Shown here: piece by piece, positions 21,018-29,497 of the stretch | Numbering within the stretch: the first letter of the stretch is position 1 | Layout of the letters: every line of letters starts with the position of its first letter | NCBI RefSeq assembly: GCF_007830515.1 | Contig: NZ_VLKT01000003.1 | Span: forward strand, 1-64,000 | DNA from: Mesorhizobium tianshanense | Lineage (GTDB): Bacteria; Pseudomonadota; Alphaproteobacteria; Rhizobiales; Rhizobiaceae | Direction: 5' to 3' | DNA length: 64,000 nt | Notes under the pieces: model-generated | What the model was told of the DNA's origin: nothing | Databases searched by the model: none | What the model saw: the letters and a program-made list of their open reading frames with translations, nothing else | Position numbers and translations under genes: made by a program

Positions 21018-21665
21018 TCAAAGCCCGCCTTTGTGACGTGTCCCCGGATGATCGGCGGCTTCGCCAAACGTCGCCCAGGCCAATTCAGTCCTGCTGCCGA
21101 GGTGGAGCTTTTCGAAGACATGGTGCACGTGCATTTTCACCGTGCCCTCGGATACGTGCAGCTGGTTGGCAATGCTCTTGTTGCGGAACCCGCGTGCGAC
21201 GAGGCTGGCGACTTCGGCCTCACGTCCTGTGAGCGTGCGCGCGGAGTAATGCAGCGCGCTCGGCATCACCAGCTGCTGTAGGATATCATGATCGATCCAT
21301 TTTCGACCGGCCCCCACCGCACTTACACATTCGATAAGGTAGCCGTGGCTGACGCCGTCCAGCAACAAGCCGTCGGCGTCGAGTGCCCGTATCTCATTGA
21401 CGTCGAATTCGCTCTTTGGCTGCAGGATGAAAATGATGCCCAGGGCGCTGTTGCTGGCCCTTAGCCGGAAAGAGAGAGTGGCTATCTGCCGATCCGCAAT
21501 GTCCAGGCCTATGATCGCAATATCAGGCCGATGACGCTCCACATGAGGGAGAACGTCAATTGCGCGGTGGCAGTCTGCAACAATGCTGTGTCCGGCCCCC
21601 CGCAGAACCCACTCCAGACCGGCGAGATACACCCCCCGCGGGTCCGCAACAACCAACGTTGACAT
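21018..21665 (-). CDS. LuxR/NarL-type response regulator with atypical receiver
   Basis: A 215-residue protein. The C-terminal helix-turn-helix is clear: LTGREAEVASLVARGFRNKS, then IANQLHVSEGTVKMHVHHVF. The N-terminal domain resembles a receiver, but the phospho-acceptor position reads DIAIIGLDIAD, with Gly where the normal DxxLxD Asp is expected and an Asp two residues later, and only one acidic residue stands near the N-terminal pocket. Phosphorylation-independent control is therefore likely. The start MSTLVVADPRG (21665) is preferred to an upstream GTG. It precedes the adhesin operon on the same strand and is probably its regulator. Confidence 0.85.
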   Translation of the reverse strand: MSTLVVADPRGVYLAGLEWVLRGAGHSIVADCHRAIDVLPHVERHRPDIAIIGLDIADRQIATLSFRLRASNSALGIIFILQPKSEFDVNEIRALDADGLLLDGVSHGYLIECVSAVGAGRKWIDHDILQQLVMPSALHYSARTLTGREAEVASLVARGFRNKSIANQLHVSEGTVKMHVHHVFEKLHLGSRTELAWATFGEAADHPGTRHKGGL

Positions 21666-21830
21666 GCGAACACCGTCCGTAAAACACACAACGAACTTTG
21701 TTAAATATGTCAGGAAGTCAGGAAACCAGAGCCTCAGGCGCTTGTCAAGTAAGTCCTAATATAACAGCAAATGCCTGGGAAAACGGCTCCAACCCTTAGG
21801 GCACACGCAGTGCGGGCATCATCGAATCGG

Positions 21831-22055
21831 CGCCACGTGGCACTGCATCAGGGCGGGCGCTTCGTGTTCGTCATGAACGAACTGGATTCGACGGTCGTCT
21901 CGCTTGCGCTTGACGATACGTCAGGGAAACTCACCATCATCGACACGAAGCCGGCCGTGTCGGCGGAGGCGCGCGACGCCGCCACGGGCTGGCTGGCCGG
22001 CACCGGACGGTCCATCGACGTCGGCACGCCGATGTGCGTCAAGATCGTGTGTTGA
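21831..22055 (+). pseudogene. Degenerate internal-deletion copy of the lactonase 3' end
   Basis: The reading frame RHVALHQGGRFVFVMNELDS to TPMCVKIVC reproduces residues about 213-261 and 341-365 of the lactonase encoded at 12610-13707. The middle 79 codons are missing. The join falls exactly in GCGCGCGAC, a 9-mer found at both deletion ends of the intact gene, pointing to slippage or recombination between short repeats. The frame is preserved, but the upstream five-sixths of the gene is absent and no start signal is visible. It marks the right edge of the secretion island. Confidence 0.92.
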
Positions 22056-22155
22056 AGCTACCCGTCTCCGTCAAGCAGCGAGGCATGCACGGTCCTGTGA
22101 TTTCGGCTGAGCCGTCAGCGTGGTAGTTTCCAGTCGTTTCCGCTCCGGAGTCGTC

Positions 22156-23673
22156 ATGCGTACCAAGCTGCTGGAAGTCACCCTTGCCGTGTTGCTGCTG
22201 GGTGGCGGCGTTCCCGCCGGTCATGCGGAAGTGGCCGAGCGGCCGTCACCTTCGGGTGGAGTTCTGTCGCTGCTTCCGCCTCCGCAGATCTCCGATCATT
22301 CGATCGTGATTGCGGGACGTACGCTCAACTATCAGGCAAAGGCTGGCACTCTGTCGTTGCCATCCGGCAAGGGCGATGTCACTGCGGAAATTTTTCACGT
22401 CGCCTACACGCTGCGTCCCGAAGCGAACCGGGAACCTGACCCCCAGCGCCCGATCACTTTTGTATTCAACGGTGGTCCTGGAGCGGCTTCCGCCTATCTG
22501 CATCTTGGCGCGCTCGGTCCGCGCGTCATGGCGACGGCGGCCGATGGGAGTTTTCTGCCTTCGCCACAGCGGCTTTTGAACAACCCGAACACCTGGCTCG
22601 ACATGACCGACCTGGTCTTTGTCGATCCGGTTGGAACAGGTTACAGCCGTGAAGCGCCCGGCACCGAAGCCCGCAGCTTCTGGGGCGTCAACCAGGACGC
22701 CGCCTCGATGGGAGCCTTCATCCGGCTCTATCTGGCACAGGCGGGCCGCACAGCCTCGCCGGTATTTCTTGCCGGCGAAAGCTATGGCGGGTTTCGGGCG
22801 GCACTGCTCGCCAAGACGCTTCAGGAAGATATCGGCATCAGTCCGAGCGGCATCGTGCTCATCTCGCCGGCGCTCGAATTCACGCTCGTGCGGCCCGACG
22901 AGTTCCAGCCGCTCCACTGGGCGCTCGAACTCCCGTCGCTGGCGGCGGTGCGCCTGCGCAGCGAAGGTGTCACCGGTTCCGCGCTGCGGGAGCAACTGGC
23001 CGAAGTCGAACGCTATGCGCTTGGCGATTATCTCGTCGCGCTAGCCAGCGGCCTCGAACAGGGTGGGCGCCTGGCGAGCCAGCGCGTGGCCGAAATCACC
23101 GGCCTGCCCCTCGACCTCGTCCAACGAAACTTCGCGCGCATTCCCACCGCGCTCTTCGCCAGGGAATTTGCACGGGCAAGGGGTAATGTTCTCAGCGCCT
23201 ATGACGGCATGATCGAAACGGCGGACATCGCCCCGGAAAGCCTGAGATATGGCGGCCCTGATCCGGTGCTCGACCGAAGCGTGCCGGCGCTCACATCCGC
23301 CTTTGTCAGCTACGTGCGTGACGAATTGAAATTCCGCACCGATCTAAGCTACCGGCTTCTCAACCGTGAAGTCAGCGGCAATTGGGATTACGGGACGAGC
23401 CCGACGCGTCAGGGCTATACCGGCGTGATGGATGACCTTCAGCAGGCGCGCGCGTTGAACCCCGGCCTCGGCGTTTTGATCGTCAACGGCTATACCGACC
23501 TGGTGACGCCCTATTTGGTGTCACGCTATCTTGTCGGCCAGATTCCCTCGCTTCCTGGTGCAAAACCCATCCGCCTCGACCTGCTGGAAGGCGGCCACAT
23601 GATGTATTTCAGGCCAGAGAGCCGGCGCGCGCTGAGGGAGGCTGCGTCCGAGCTTTACCAAACGCCGAAATGA
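22156..23673 (+). CDS. Peptidase S10 (serine carboxypeptidase-like), exported
   Basis: A 505-residue protein with a Sec signal peptide (MRTKLLEVTLAVLLLGGGVP, cleavage near GHAEV). Family S10 marks are the oxyanion segment FVFNGGPGAAS (about 102-112), nucleophile GESYGG near residue 211, Asp in NGYTDLVTPY and His in EGGHMMYF near the C-terminus. Such bacterial carboxypeptidases trim peptides or act as acyl hydrolases in the periplasm. The start at 22156 follows a CGGAG site; the upstream GTG at 22120 would prepend residues that spoil the signal peptide. It is the first intact gene to the right of the secretion island. Confidence 0.9.
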   Translation: MRTKLLEVTLAVLLLGGGVPAGHAEVAERPSPSGGVLSLLPPPQISDHSIVIAGRTLNYQAKAGTLSLPSGKGDVTAEIFHVAYTLRPEANREPDPQRPITFVFNGGPGAASAYLHLGALGPRVMATAADGSFLPSPQRLLNNPNTWLDMTDLVFVDPVGTGYSREAPGTEARSFWGVNQDAASMGAFIRLYLAQAGRTASPVFLAGESYGGFRAALLAKTLQEDIGISPSGIVLISPALEFTLVRPDEFQPLHWALELPSLAAVRLRSEGVTGSALREQLAEVERYALGDYLVALASGLEQGGRLASQRVAEITGLPLDLVQRNFARIPTALFAREFARARGNVLSAYDGMIETADIAPESLRYGGPDPVLDRSVPALTSAFVSYVRDELKFRTDLSYRLLNREVSGNWDYGTSPTRQGYTGVMDDLQQARALNPGLGVLIVNGYTDLVTPYLVSRYLVGQIPSLPGAKPIRLDLLEGGHMMYFRPESRRALREAASELYQTPK

Positions 23674-23794
23674 AACGGTTGCGGACAAAACGATCCGGAT
23701 GAGGTCGTAGCGACAGAGTGCATCTCGATGACAAATCCAGCTCTTCGCAAGAGCGACGGATGATGCAACACGAACCGGACAGGCGAGCAAGTCG

Positions 23795-24376
23795 ATGACA
23801 TCTCAGAATGCAGAACTGACCTGGCTCAACCCGCCACCGCATCATGCTTTCGGCGACAGCAGCGTGCATGTGCGGAGCGGTAAGGAAACCGATTTCTGGC
23901 GCGAGACGTTCTACGACTTCTGGCGCGACAACGGCCACTTCCTCTACCGGCAGGTCGAGGGCGACTTCAGCGCCGAGGTCACCGTCAACGGGGACTACAA
24001 GGTGCTCTACGACCAGGCCGGTTTGATGATCCGGCTGAGCGAGACGCACTGGGTCAAGGCCGGCATCGAGTTCATCGACGGGCTGATGTATTTTTCCGTC
24101 GTCGTCACCAACGATGCCTCCGACTGGTCGCTGGTCAGCATTCCGGCTGGTCCGGACGGCGTCAGGATCCGGCTGACCCGCCATGCCGAGGCGATCCGCG
24201 TTCAGTACCTGGATGCCTCCGACCATCACTGGAAGCCGGTGCGGCTCGCCTACTTCCCGCCCTCGAAAACGGTCGATGTCGGCATGATGTGTTGTTCGCC
24301 GCAACGTGAAGGTTTCGAAGTCACATTCAGCGATTTTTCAGTCGGCCCGGCGATCTCGAGGAAACTCCATGACTGA
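23795..24376 (+). CDS. DUF1349 (concanavalin A-like) protein
   Basis: A 193-residue protein with the DUF1349 pattern: ETDFWRETFYDFWRDNGHFL, then GDFSAEVTVNGDY, YDQAGLMIRLSETHWVKAGIE and FSVVVTNDASDWS. Members adopt a jelly-roll fold like glycoside-binding lectins, and some were linked to regulation of fungal enolase, but a biochemical role is not known. There is no signal peptide. The stop overlaps the start of the following TOBE-like frame. Confidence 0.85.
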   Translation: MTSQNAELTWLNPPPHHAFGDSSVHVRSGKETDFWRETFYDFWRDNGHFLYRQVEGDFSAEVTVNGDYKVLYDQAGLMIRLSETHWVKAGIEFIDGLMYFSVVVTNDASDWSLVSIPAGPDGVRIRLTRHAEAIRVQYLDASDHHWKPVRLAYFPPSKTVDVGMMCCSPQREGFEVTFSDFSVGPAISRKLHD

Positions 24377-24674
24377 TGCGTCCTGTCACCGCGTCGGGGC
24401 TCCGGCTTCACAGCAGCATCGTTTCGACAGGCACGTTGCGCGGCAAGGTGGTCGTCTCAATCCTTCCGCTTCAACCGGGACAACGCAGTCGGCGACGGGA
24501 CGGGTCGAGGGTGTCATCTTCATCGGCAGCAGGTCGTTCTACACCATCTGCCTGGCCGACGGCGTTCGCGTCCGTGTCCAGATCCAACGGAGCACCAGCA
24601 CAAGCTTGCCGCCGGGTGAAAAGACGGAAATTTTCTGGGACGCCGAAAACGTGGTCATCCTTCCGGAAGCCTGA
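24369..24674 (+). pseudogene. TOBE-like fragment, probable remnant of an ABC ATPase C-terminus
   Basis: A 101-residue frame whose last 60 residues (GRVEGVIFIGSRSFYTICLA, then RVRVQIQRSTSTSLPPGEKT and ENVVILPE) match the TOBE_2 domain at the end of PotA/FbpC-type ABC ATPases. The Walker motifs and the rest of the ATPase are missing, and the first 40 residues look unrelated. The ATG overlaps the DUF1349 stop by eight bases, so it could be expressed as a stand-alone TOBE domain, but a remnant of a lost transporter gene is the simpler reading. Confidence 0.6.
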
Positions 24675-24830
24675 TTGCCGGCCGTCGATCGGATCTTCGG
24701 GAAAATAAGCCGAAGCAATTCGATCTGCTGAACAGGCGAAGGCCGTCAGTCGGTCAATCCACGTGAAATGTCGTTGTTGCACTCAAGGCTTACTGCTGTA
24801 CCTTCAAAGGTCATGGAGGCGTGAGCTCTT

Positions 24831-27509
24831 ATGCTGCTTGAGCGAGAGGGGCCGCTTGGAATTCTGTTGGCCAGCGCCGAGAGAGCTGCGGCCGGGCACG
24901 GCGGGACCGTGCTGGTGGACGGCGAAGCGGGCGTCGGCAAGACTTCCCTCCTGCGCGAATTCGCGGAGAACGCCGACAGCAATTACCGGATGCTGTGGGG
25001 CTGGTGCGAGGCGCTCTTCACCCCCCGCCCGCTCGGTCCTCTTCAGGACATGGCGCACCTGCTGGACCCCCGCGTGGCGGCTCTGCTTGAGGAGACTGCG
25101 GCGCCGGAGCGGCTTTTTCCGGCGTTGTTGAATTCACTTCAGCACACCAAAGGCACGACCGTGCTCATCTTCGAAGACATGCATTGGGCCGACAATGCGA
25201 CACTTGACCTGGTAAGATACCTCGGTCGCCGCGTCTCCCTGCTTCGCACGATGCTTGTGCTCAGCATGCGCAGAGACGAGATAAGTGCCGATCATCCTCT
25301 GACCCACGTGCTTGGCGACCTTCCGTCCGCCTCGGTGAGCCGCGTGACGCTGGAACCGCTGTCTTCCCAGGCGGTGACGGTGCTGGCCGAGCAGGCCGGC
25401 CGCTCCGCCGAGGGGCTTTATCGCATTACCGAGGGCAATCCCTTCTTCGTCACTGAACTCCTGTCCAGCAGTGAGGCCGAACCGGGGCGCGTGCCCGATT
25501 CCATACGCGACGCGGTCTGGTCGCGCCTGTCGCGCCTGACCCCAGGAGAGCGCGAGGTGCTGGAGGTCATGAGCATCATGCCGGGCAGTGTTGAGCCGTG
25601 GCTGATCCGGGCACTTCTCGGGGACGAGACCGAAGTTCTCGTCGACCAGTGCGTGGGACGGGGATTGCTGCGGCGGGACGCTCAGGGCGCGCTGACGTTT
25701 CGCCACGAGCTTGCCAGGGAAGCGACGCTCGACCGGCTCGCCCCGTCCCTCCAACGGTCGCTGCATGCGAAAGTCGAAGCGGCGCTCTCCGAACTGCCGG
25801 CGGCGCAGGCAAGCGCTCTGCTTTCGCGACGGGTGCACCATGCTGGCGGCGCCGACAATGGCGAACGCGTCCTGGAACTCGCACCGCAAGCCGCCGAGCA
25901 GGCGGCGCGTCTCGGTGCGCATAGGGAGGCCGCTTCACATCTGGCGACCGCGCTTCGATACGTTTCAGAGGCTCCGTCGGCGCTGGCTGCCCAGCTTTGT
26001 GAGGACTGGGCCTACGAGGCGGGCCTGTCACTGTTCGTCTACGATGAGATCATCGAGGCACGGCATCGCGCCATTGCGATCTGGCGGGAGCTTGGGCGCA
26101 TCGACAAGGTCGGGGCCAATCTGCGCTGGCTGTCGCGTCTCCACTGGCGCCGCGGAGAGGGCCAGGAGGCGGAAGATTATGCGGATCAGGCGGTGCGCGA
26201 AGTGGAGAACCTGCCGCCTGGGCCGGAACTGGCGATGGCCTACAGCACGCGCTCGCAGCTACACATGCTGCATTATCGTTTCAACGAGGCGATCGAATGG
26301 GGCGAGCGCGCGATCAGCCTGGCGGACCGGTTGGGTGAGGTCGAGACACGCGTCCACGCCCTGAACAATGTCGGCACGGCGCTGATGTTCGCCGACCGTC
26401 CGGGCGGGCGTGAGCGGCTGGAGGAAAGCCTCGCCCTGGCGCTCGATCACGGGTTTCACGACCATGCGTCGCGAGCCTATACGAACTTCGCCGAATGCGC
26501 GGTGGTGACCAAGGACTTCGCCTTGGCCGAGCGGCTGCTCGCGGAAGGGATTGCCTACTGCGCCAGGCACGATCTCGATTCGGCGGCGCAATACCTGCTC
26601 GGCCGGCAGGCACAGCTTCGCACCGAGCAGGGGCGCTTTCGCGAAGCCGAGACGATTGCCCAGGGCGTCATGAATCTGGAACGCCTGCCGATGGTAATGC
26701 ACCTGCCGGCCCTGACGGAACTCGGGAGGGTGCGGGTCCGGCTGGGTGAGCCTGACGGCGCGGCGCTGCTGGAGCAGGCGCTCCGGGAGGGTCTGACGAC
26801 CGGCGAGGCTCAACGCGTCATACCGGTTCGCTTGGCGCTGGCCGAGGCCGCCTGGCTTGCCGAGGAGCCCGGCGCCAGCCGCGAGCCGCTGACGGCCCTC
26901 GCCGAAATGGACCTCGACAATTTCCGTCCCTGGGACGTCGGCGAACTGGCCGTCTGGTGGCAGCGCTGCGGAATGGCGGGATCGCTGCCGGTGCCGGCCG
27001 CCCGCATTCCCTTGCCGCAAGCATTGGAACTCCGCGGCGACCCGATGGCGGCCTCGGCCGAATGGTCCCGCCTGGGTCTTCCCTATGAGTCGGCGCTCGC
27101 CCTCATGCAGGTCCGCGGAACCGATGCCGGCGCGGCGCTGGCGCGCGCCGTGACGACATTCGAGGCCGTCGAAGCGCGCCCGGCGGCAGCGCTGGCGCGA
27201 AAGCTGGCGCAGCGCATCGGAGCCGCCAGCCAGCTGCCGAAGCAGCGCCGGGGGCCGTACACCGTGGCCAGGCAGCATCCGCTGGGCCTGACGAGGCAAG
27301 AACAACAGGTGCTCACAATGATTGCTCAAGGTCTGGGCAACAAGGAGGCGGCACGGCGCCTGTCGCGCTCGCCACGGACAATCGAGCATCAGGTTTCCGC
27401 CGTGCTTGGCAAATTCAACGCGGCAAACCGGATGGAGATTCTGCTTCGCCTTCGCGGCGAGCCTTGGCTCTTGCCGCCGACAGACGCGCTGCAAGCCCGT
27501 GGAAACTAG
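24831..27509 (+). CDS. Large LuxR-type ATP-binding regulator (LAL/MalT-like)
   Basis: An 892-residue STAND-type regulator. An N-terminal AAA ATPase domain shows Walker A GEAGVGKTS (residues 31-39) and Walker B TVLIFEDMHWAD (about 110-121). A long central stretch of TPR-like helices (about 330-800) follows. A C-terminal LuxR helix-turn-helix (LTRQEQQVLTMIAQGLGNKE, then RRLSRSPRTIEHQVSAVLGK) completes it. Such proteins bind ATP and an inducer, oligomerise and activate transcription. The neighbouring exported protein at 27657, set behind a hairpin leader, is a candidate target. The start codon lies directly upstream of the ATPase domain. Confidence 0.9.
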   Translation: MLLEREGPLGILLASAERAAAGHGGTVLVDGEAGVGKTSLLREFAENADSNYRMLWGWCEALFTPRPLGPLQDMAHLLDPRVAALLEETAAPERLFPALLNSLQHTKGTTVLIFEDMHWADNATLDLVRYLGRRVSLLRTMLVLSMRRDEISADHPLTHVLGDLPSASVSRVTLEPLSSQAVTVLAEQAGRSAEGLYRITEGNPFFVTELLSSSEAEPGRVPDSIRDAVWSRLSRLTPGEREVLEVMSIMPGSVEPWLIRALLGDETEVLVDQCVGRGLLRRDAQGALTFRHELAREATLDRLAPSLQRSLHAKVEAALSELPAAQASALLSRRVHHAGGADNGERVLELAPQAAEQAARLGAHREAASHLATALRYVSEAPSALAAQLCEDWAYEAGLSLFVYDEIIEARHRAIAIWRELGRIDKVGANLRWLSRLHWRRGEGQEAEDYADQAVREVENLPPGPELAMAYSTRSQLHMLHYRFNEAIEWGERAISLADRLGEVETRVHALNNVGTALMFADRPGGRERLEESLALALDHGFHDHASRAYTNFAECAVVTKDFALAERLLAEGIAYCARHDLDSAAQYLLGRQAQLRTEQGRFREAETIAQGVMNLERLPMVMHLPALTELGRVRVRLGEPDGAALLEQALREGLTTGEAQRVIPVRLALAEAAWLAEEPGASREPLTALAEMDLDNFRPWDVGELAVWWQRCGMAGSLPVPAARIPLPQALELRGDPMAASAEWSRLGLPYESALALMQVRGTDAGAALARAVTTFEAVEARPAAALARKLAQRIGAASQLPKQRRGPYTVARQHPLGLTRQEQQVLTMIAQGLGNKEAARRLSRSPRTIEHQVSAVLGKFNAANRMEILLRLRGEPWLLPPTDALQARGN

Positions 27510-27510
27510 G

Positions 27511-27595
27511 CAAACGCGCGAAAATTGGGAGATCAGCCACCGGGAAACTAGGTGACCGCACCGATGCGCGCGGATGCCGCCGCGCGCAGGATGAG
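27511..27595. repeat. Degenerate direct repeat, copy A
   Basis: About 75% identical by eye to 28234-28318, sharing CGCGAAAA, TGGGA, GGTGA, GCACCGAT and GCCGCCG blocks in the same order. The two copies bracket the small exported-protein gene at 27657-28037. Confidence 0.6.
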
Positions 27596-27598
27596 CTC

Positions 27599-27638
27599 GT
27601 GAGTTGGGAAGGGACTGCCAGGCAGTCCTTGAGCTCAC
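27599..27638 (+). promoter_or_regulatory. Long leader hairpin before the small exported-protein gene
   Basis: GTGAG...CTCAC forms the base and GGACTGCC-A-GGCAGTCC the upper stem, 18 bases before the ATG at 27657 and next to the ribosome site GGAGGAA. There is no following U-run, so it is more likely an mRNA-stability or translation-control element than a terminator. A protein-binding palindrome is also possible. Confidence 0.5.
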
Positions 27639-27656
27639 CAATCGGAGGAAATAGCC

Positions 27657-28037
27657 ATGATCAGATATTCCACCGCATTCGCAACGGTCTTGCTCGCCAC
27701 CACGAGCGTGGCCGCAGCCTCGGAACTTGCGCCGGGGAACGGCCACAGCATCCGTCTCGGCCCGGTCACAGGCGCCGTCTATTACACGGTCGAGCCGGAC
27801 GGCTACCGGGTCGTTGCGACCCTGGCTTCCGGGGCCGATTCGCAGCCGGTGCGGTTCGTCTCCACGCTCGGACCGGGGCAACACATGATGATCTCCTTGC
27901 CTCAAGCCGTCGGCCAGCCATCGCTCGATTTCAAGATCATGCGGTACGGCACCACGGTTCTCGTGAGAGAGCCCGCCGCCATTCCGGTGGCCGATCCGAT
28001 GGAACAGGCATCGATCCAGGACGCTCTTGACCGATGA
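27657..28037 (+). CDS. Small exported protein of unknown function
   Basis: A 126-residue protein with a Sec signal peptide (MIRYSTAFATVLLATTSVAA, cleavage near AAASE) and a strong GGAGGAA ribosome site. The mature part is a beta-rich small domain (HSIRLGPVTGAVYYTVEPDG, VVATLASGADSQPVRFVSTL) without cysteines or catalytic motifs. I do not recognise a family. Position behind the LAL regulator and within a pair of direct repeats suggests that the regulator controls it. Confidence 0.7.
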   Translation: MIRYSTAFATVLLATTSVAAASELAPGNGHSIRLGPVTGAVYYTVEPDGYRVVATLASGADSQPVRFVSTLGPGQHMMISLPQAVGQPSLDFKIMRYGTTVLVREPAAIPVADPMEQASIQDALDR

Positions 28038-28525
28038 GCCGGTGATGGTGCGGCGGGTGAGACGATGCGGGTCTGCACCGATGGGACCTCGACCGCGAAC
28101 GGCCCGGCAGGGCCAAAACCTTGGGCGCCGAGCCGCCGCAGATCGAGTGCTTCCCTAGAGTCCACGAGGTTTCCATGACCAGGATCGCGGGCGCCTATCC
28201 GCTGGAACCGCACGAAAATCGGTAATTCCCGCAAAAGCATGAACACGCCCGCGAAAACTGGGAAACCGGCCGCCCAAAAATGGGTGATGGCACCGATTTG
28301 CGTAGCCGCCGGGACGCATAGAGTCGGGCTTGCAGCGTGGAAGACTTTCCCAAGATCATTCACGCCTTCCTGATCCGAAGGAAGTGGGCACTAGGGCGAG
28401 GCGCAGGAAGCCGCCGACGGCGTCGAAATCGCGCGCCGTGGCGGGTGCGCACCGATCCTTCAGGTCGGTAGCGCCGCCCCTCTGCGATCCACGCAAAGAT
28501 CAGGAGGGTGCCGTTCGAATTCGCC
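28038..28525. other. Gene-free, apparently decayed stretch
   Basis: No supported gene in about 490 bases. It contains direct repeat copy B (28234-28318). Beyond that I see only short shadow frames. It leads into two gene fragments, so the whole stretch looks like eroded DNA. Confidence 0.6.
28234..28318. repeat. Degenerate direct repeat, copy B
   Basis: Counterpart of 27511-27595; see that entry for the shared blocks. Together they enclose about 640 bases with the exported-protein gene, which could have been inserted or duplicated between them. Confidence 0.6.
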
Positions 28526-28720
28526 CTAGTCCCGCAGCAGGTCGAACATCAGTTTGAAGAAACGGTCCGCATCGACCTCGTGCGCGATGCGGGCGTTTTC
28601 CTTTTCGCCACGTTCGCGCCAGAAATCGGCGACGGCCGCGCCGAATGCGTAGCTGCCGGAGAGGTCGACGCCGACATGGGCGGGACGCGTGCGCACCAGC
28701 GTAGGGTCGATGGCCAGCTC
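28526..28720 (-). pseudogene. C-terminal fragment of an inosine-uridine nucleoside hydrolase
   Basis: On the minus strand about 63 residues read LAIDPTLVRTRPAHVGVDLS, then AVADFWRERGEKENARIAHE and VDADRFFKLMFDLLRD up to a stop. This is the usual C-terminal pattern of IUNH family hydrolases (xxVExxGxxxxG...VDxxRFxxLxxxxL). The N-terminal metal-binding DxDxxxDD part is absent; homology ends near 28720, where sequence related to the oppositely oriented SDR begins. It is a broken gene end. Confidence 0.62.
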
Positions 28721-28721
28721 C

Positions 28722-29368
28722 CTCGGCGCGCACACGGCCACGATCAAAGCCGACGTCACCGACGAAGCGGATCTAGCGCCGTCGAGACCACCGTCGAGAC
28801 GTTCGGCAGGCTCGATGCCGTGTTCAACAATGCCGGCATTTCCGGCGCCGTCGCTCCGGTTCACGAACTGCCGGTCGAGGACTGGGACACCATCATTCGC
28901 ATCAATCTGCGCGGCATGTTCCTCGTCCTGCAGGCGTCGCTTCGGGTGATGATCCAGGCAGGGAATGGCGGCTCGATCGTCAACATTGGCTCGTCCATGG
29001 CCGGCTGGGACGTGCTCGCGAGTGGCGCCGGCTACGTCGCCTCGAAGCATGGCGTGGTCGGGCTGACGCGGGTCGCGGCGATCGATGCCGCGCCCTACGG
29101 CATACGCGTCAACGCCATCTGCCCCGGCGTGATCGAGACAACGCTCGGCGTACCGGCAGCCGGCGGCGGTGATTTCGAAAGCGGCGTCCAGCATTTCGCC
29201 GACCGCATCCCGCTGCGCCGCATCGGCCAGCCGGACGACGTCGCGGCCTTCCTGGCTTCCGACGAGGCCAGGCACGTCACCGGCGCGGATTGGCTGATCG
29301 ACGGCGGCCAGACCTTGCAGAGCTGGGCCAACGCGCCGGCGGGCAGCGCCTTTCCGAAGCTTCGATAA
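28722..29368 (+). pseudogene. SDR family dehydrogenase, N-terminally truncated and frameshifted
   Basis: The C-terminal three-quarters of an SDR is intact: FNNAGISG, the active-site Tyr-x3-Lys in GAGYVASKHGVVGLTR, and PYGIRVNAICPGVIETTLGV. The first beta-alpha-beta with TGxxxGxG is missing. Just before, the other forward frame reads LGAHTATIKADVTDEADL, the normal preceding SDR segment, so a frameshift lies near 28780. Upstream sequence belongs to the nucleoside hydrolase remnant. Without the NAD-binding glycine loop it should be inactive. Confidence 0.82.
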
Positions 29369-29497
29369 GTCGTCGCACCTCCATTCCATCTGGCCCATGG
29401 AGCGATGGCGGCTCGCAGGCGAACTCCGCACAGCCGTCCGAGGAGCCGCAGCGTTCCGAAATTGAATGTGGCTGGCGGCAGCGGATTGGTTTGCCTG

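Noticed and set aside
26259..27905. 548-codon minus-strand frame opposite the LAL regulator
   Set aside because: No domain, arginine- and glutamine-rich shadow composition, and no ribosome site; the plus-strand regulator is unmistakable.
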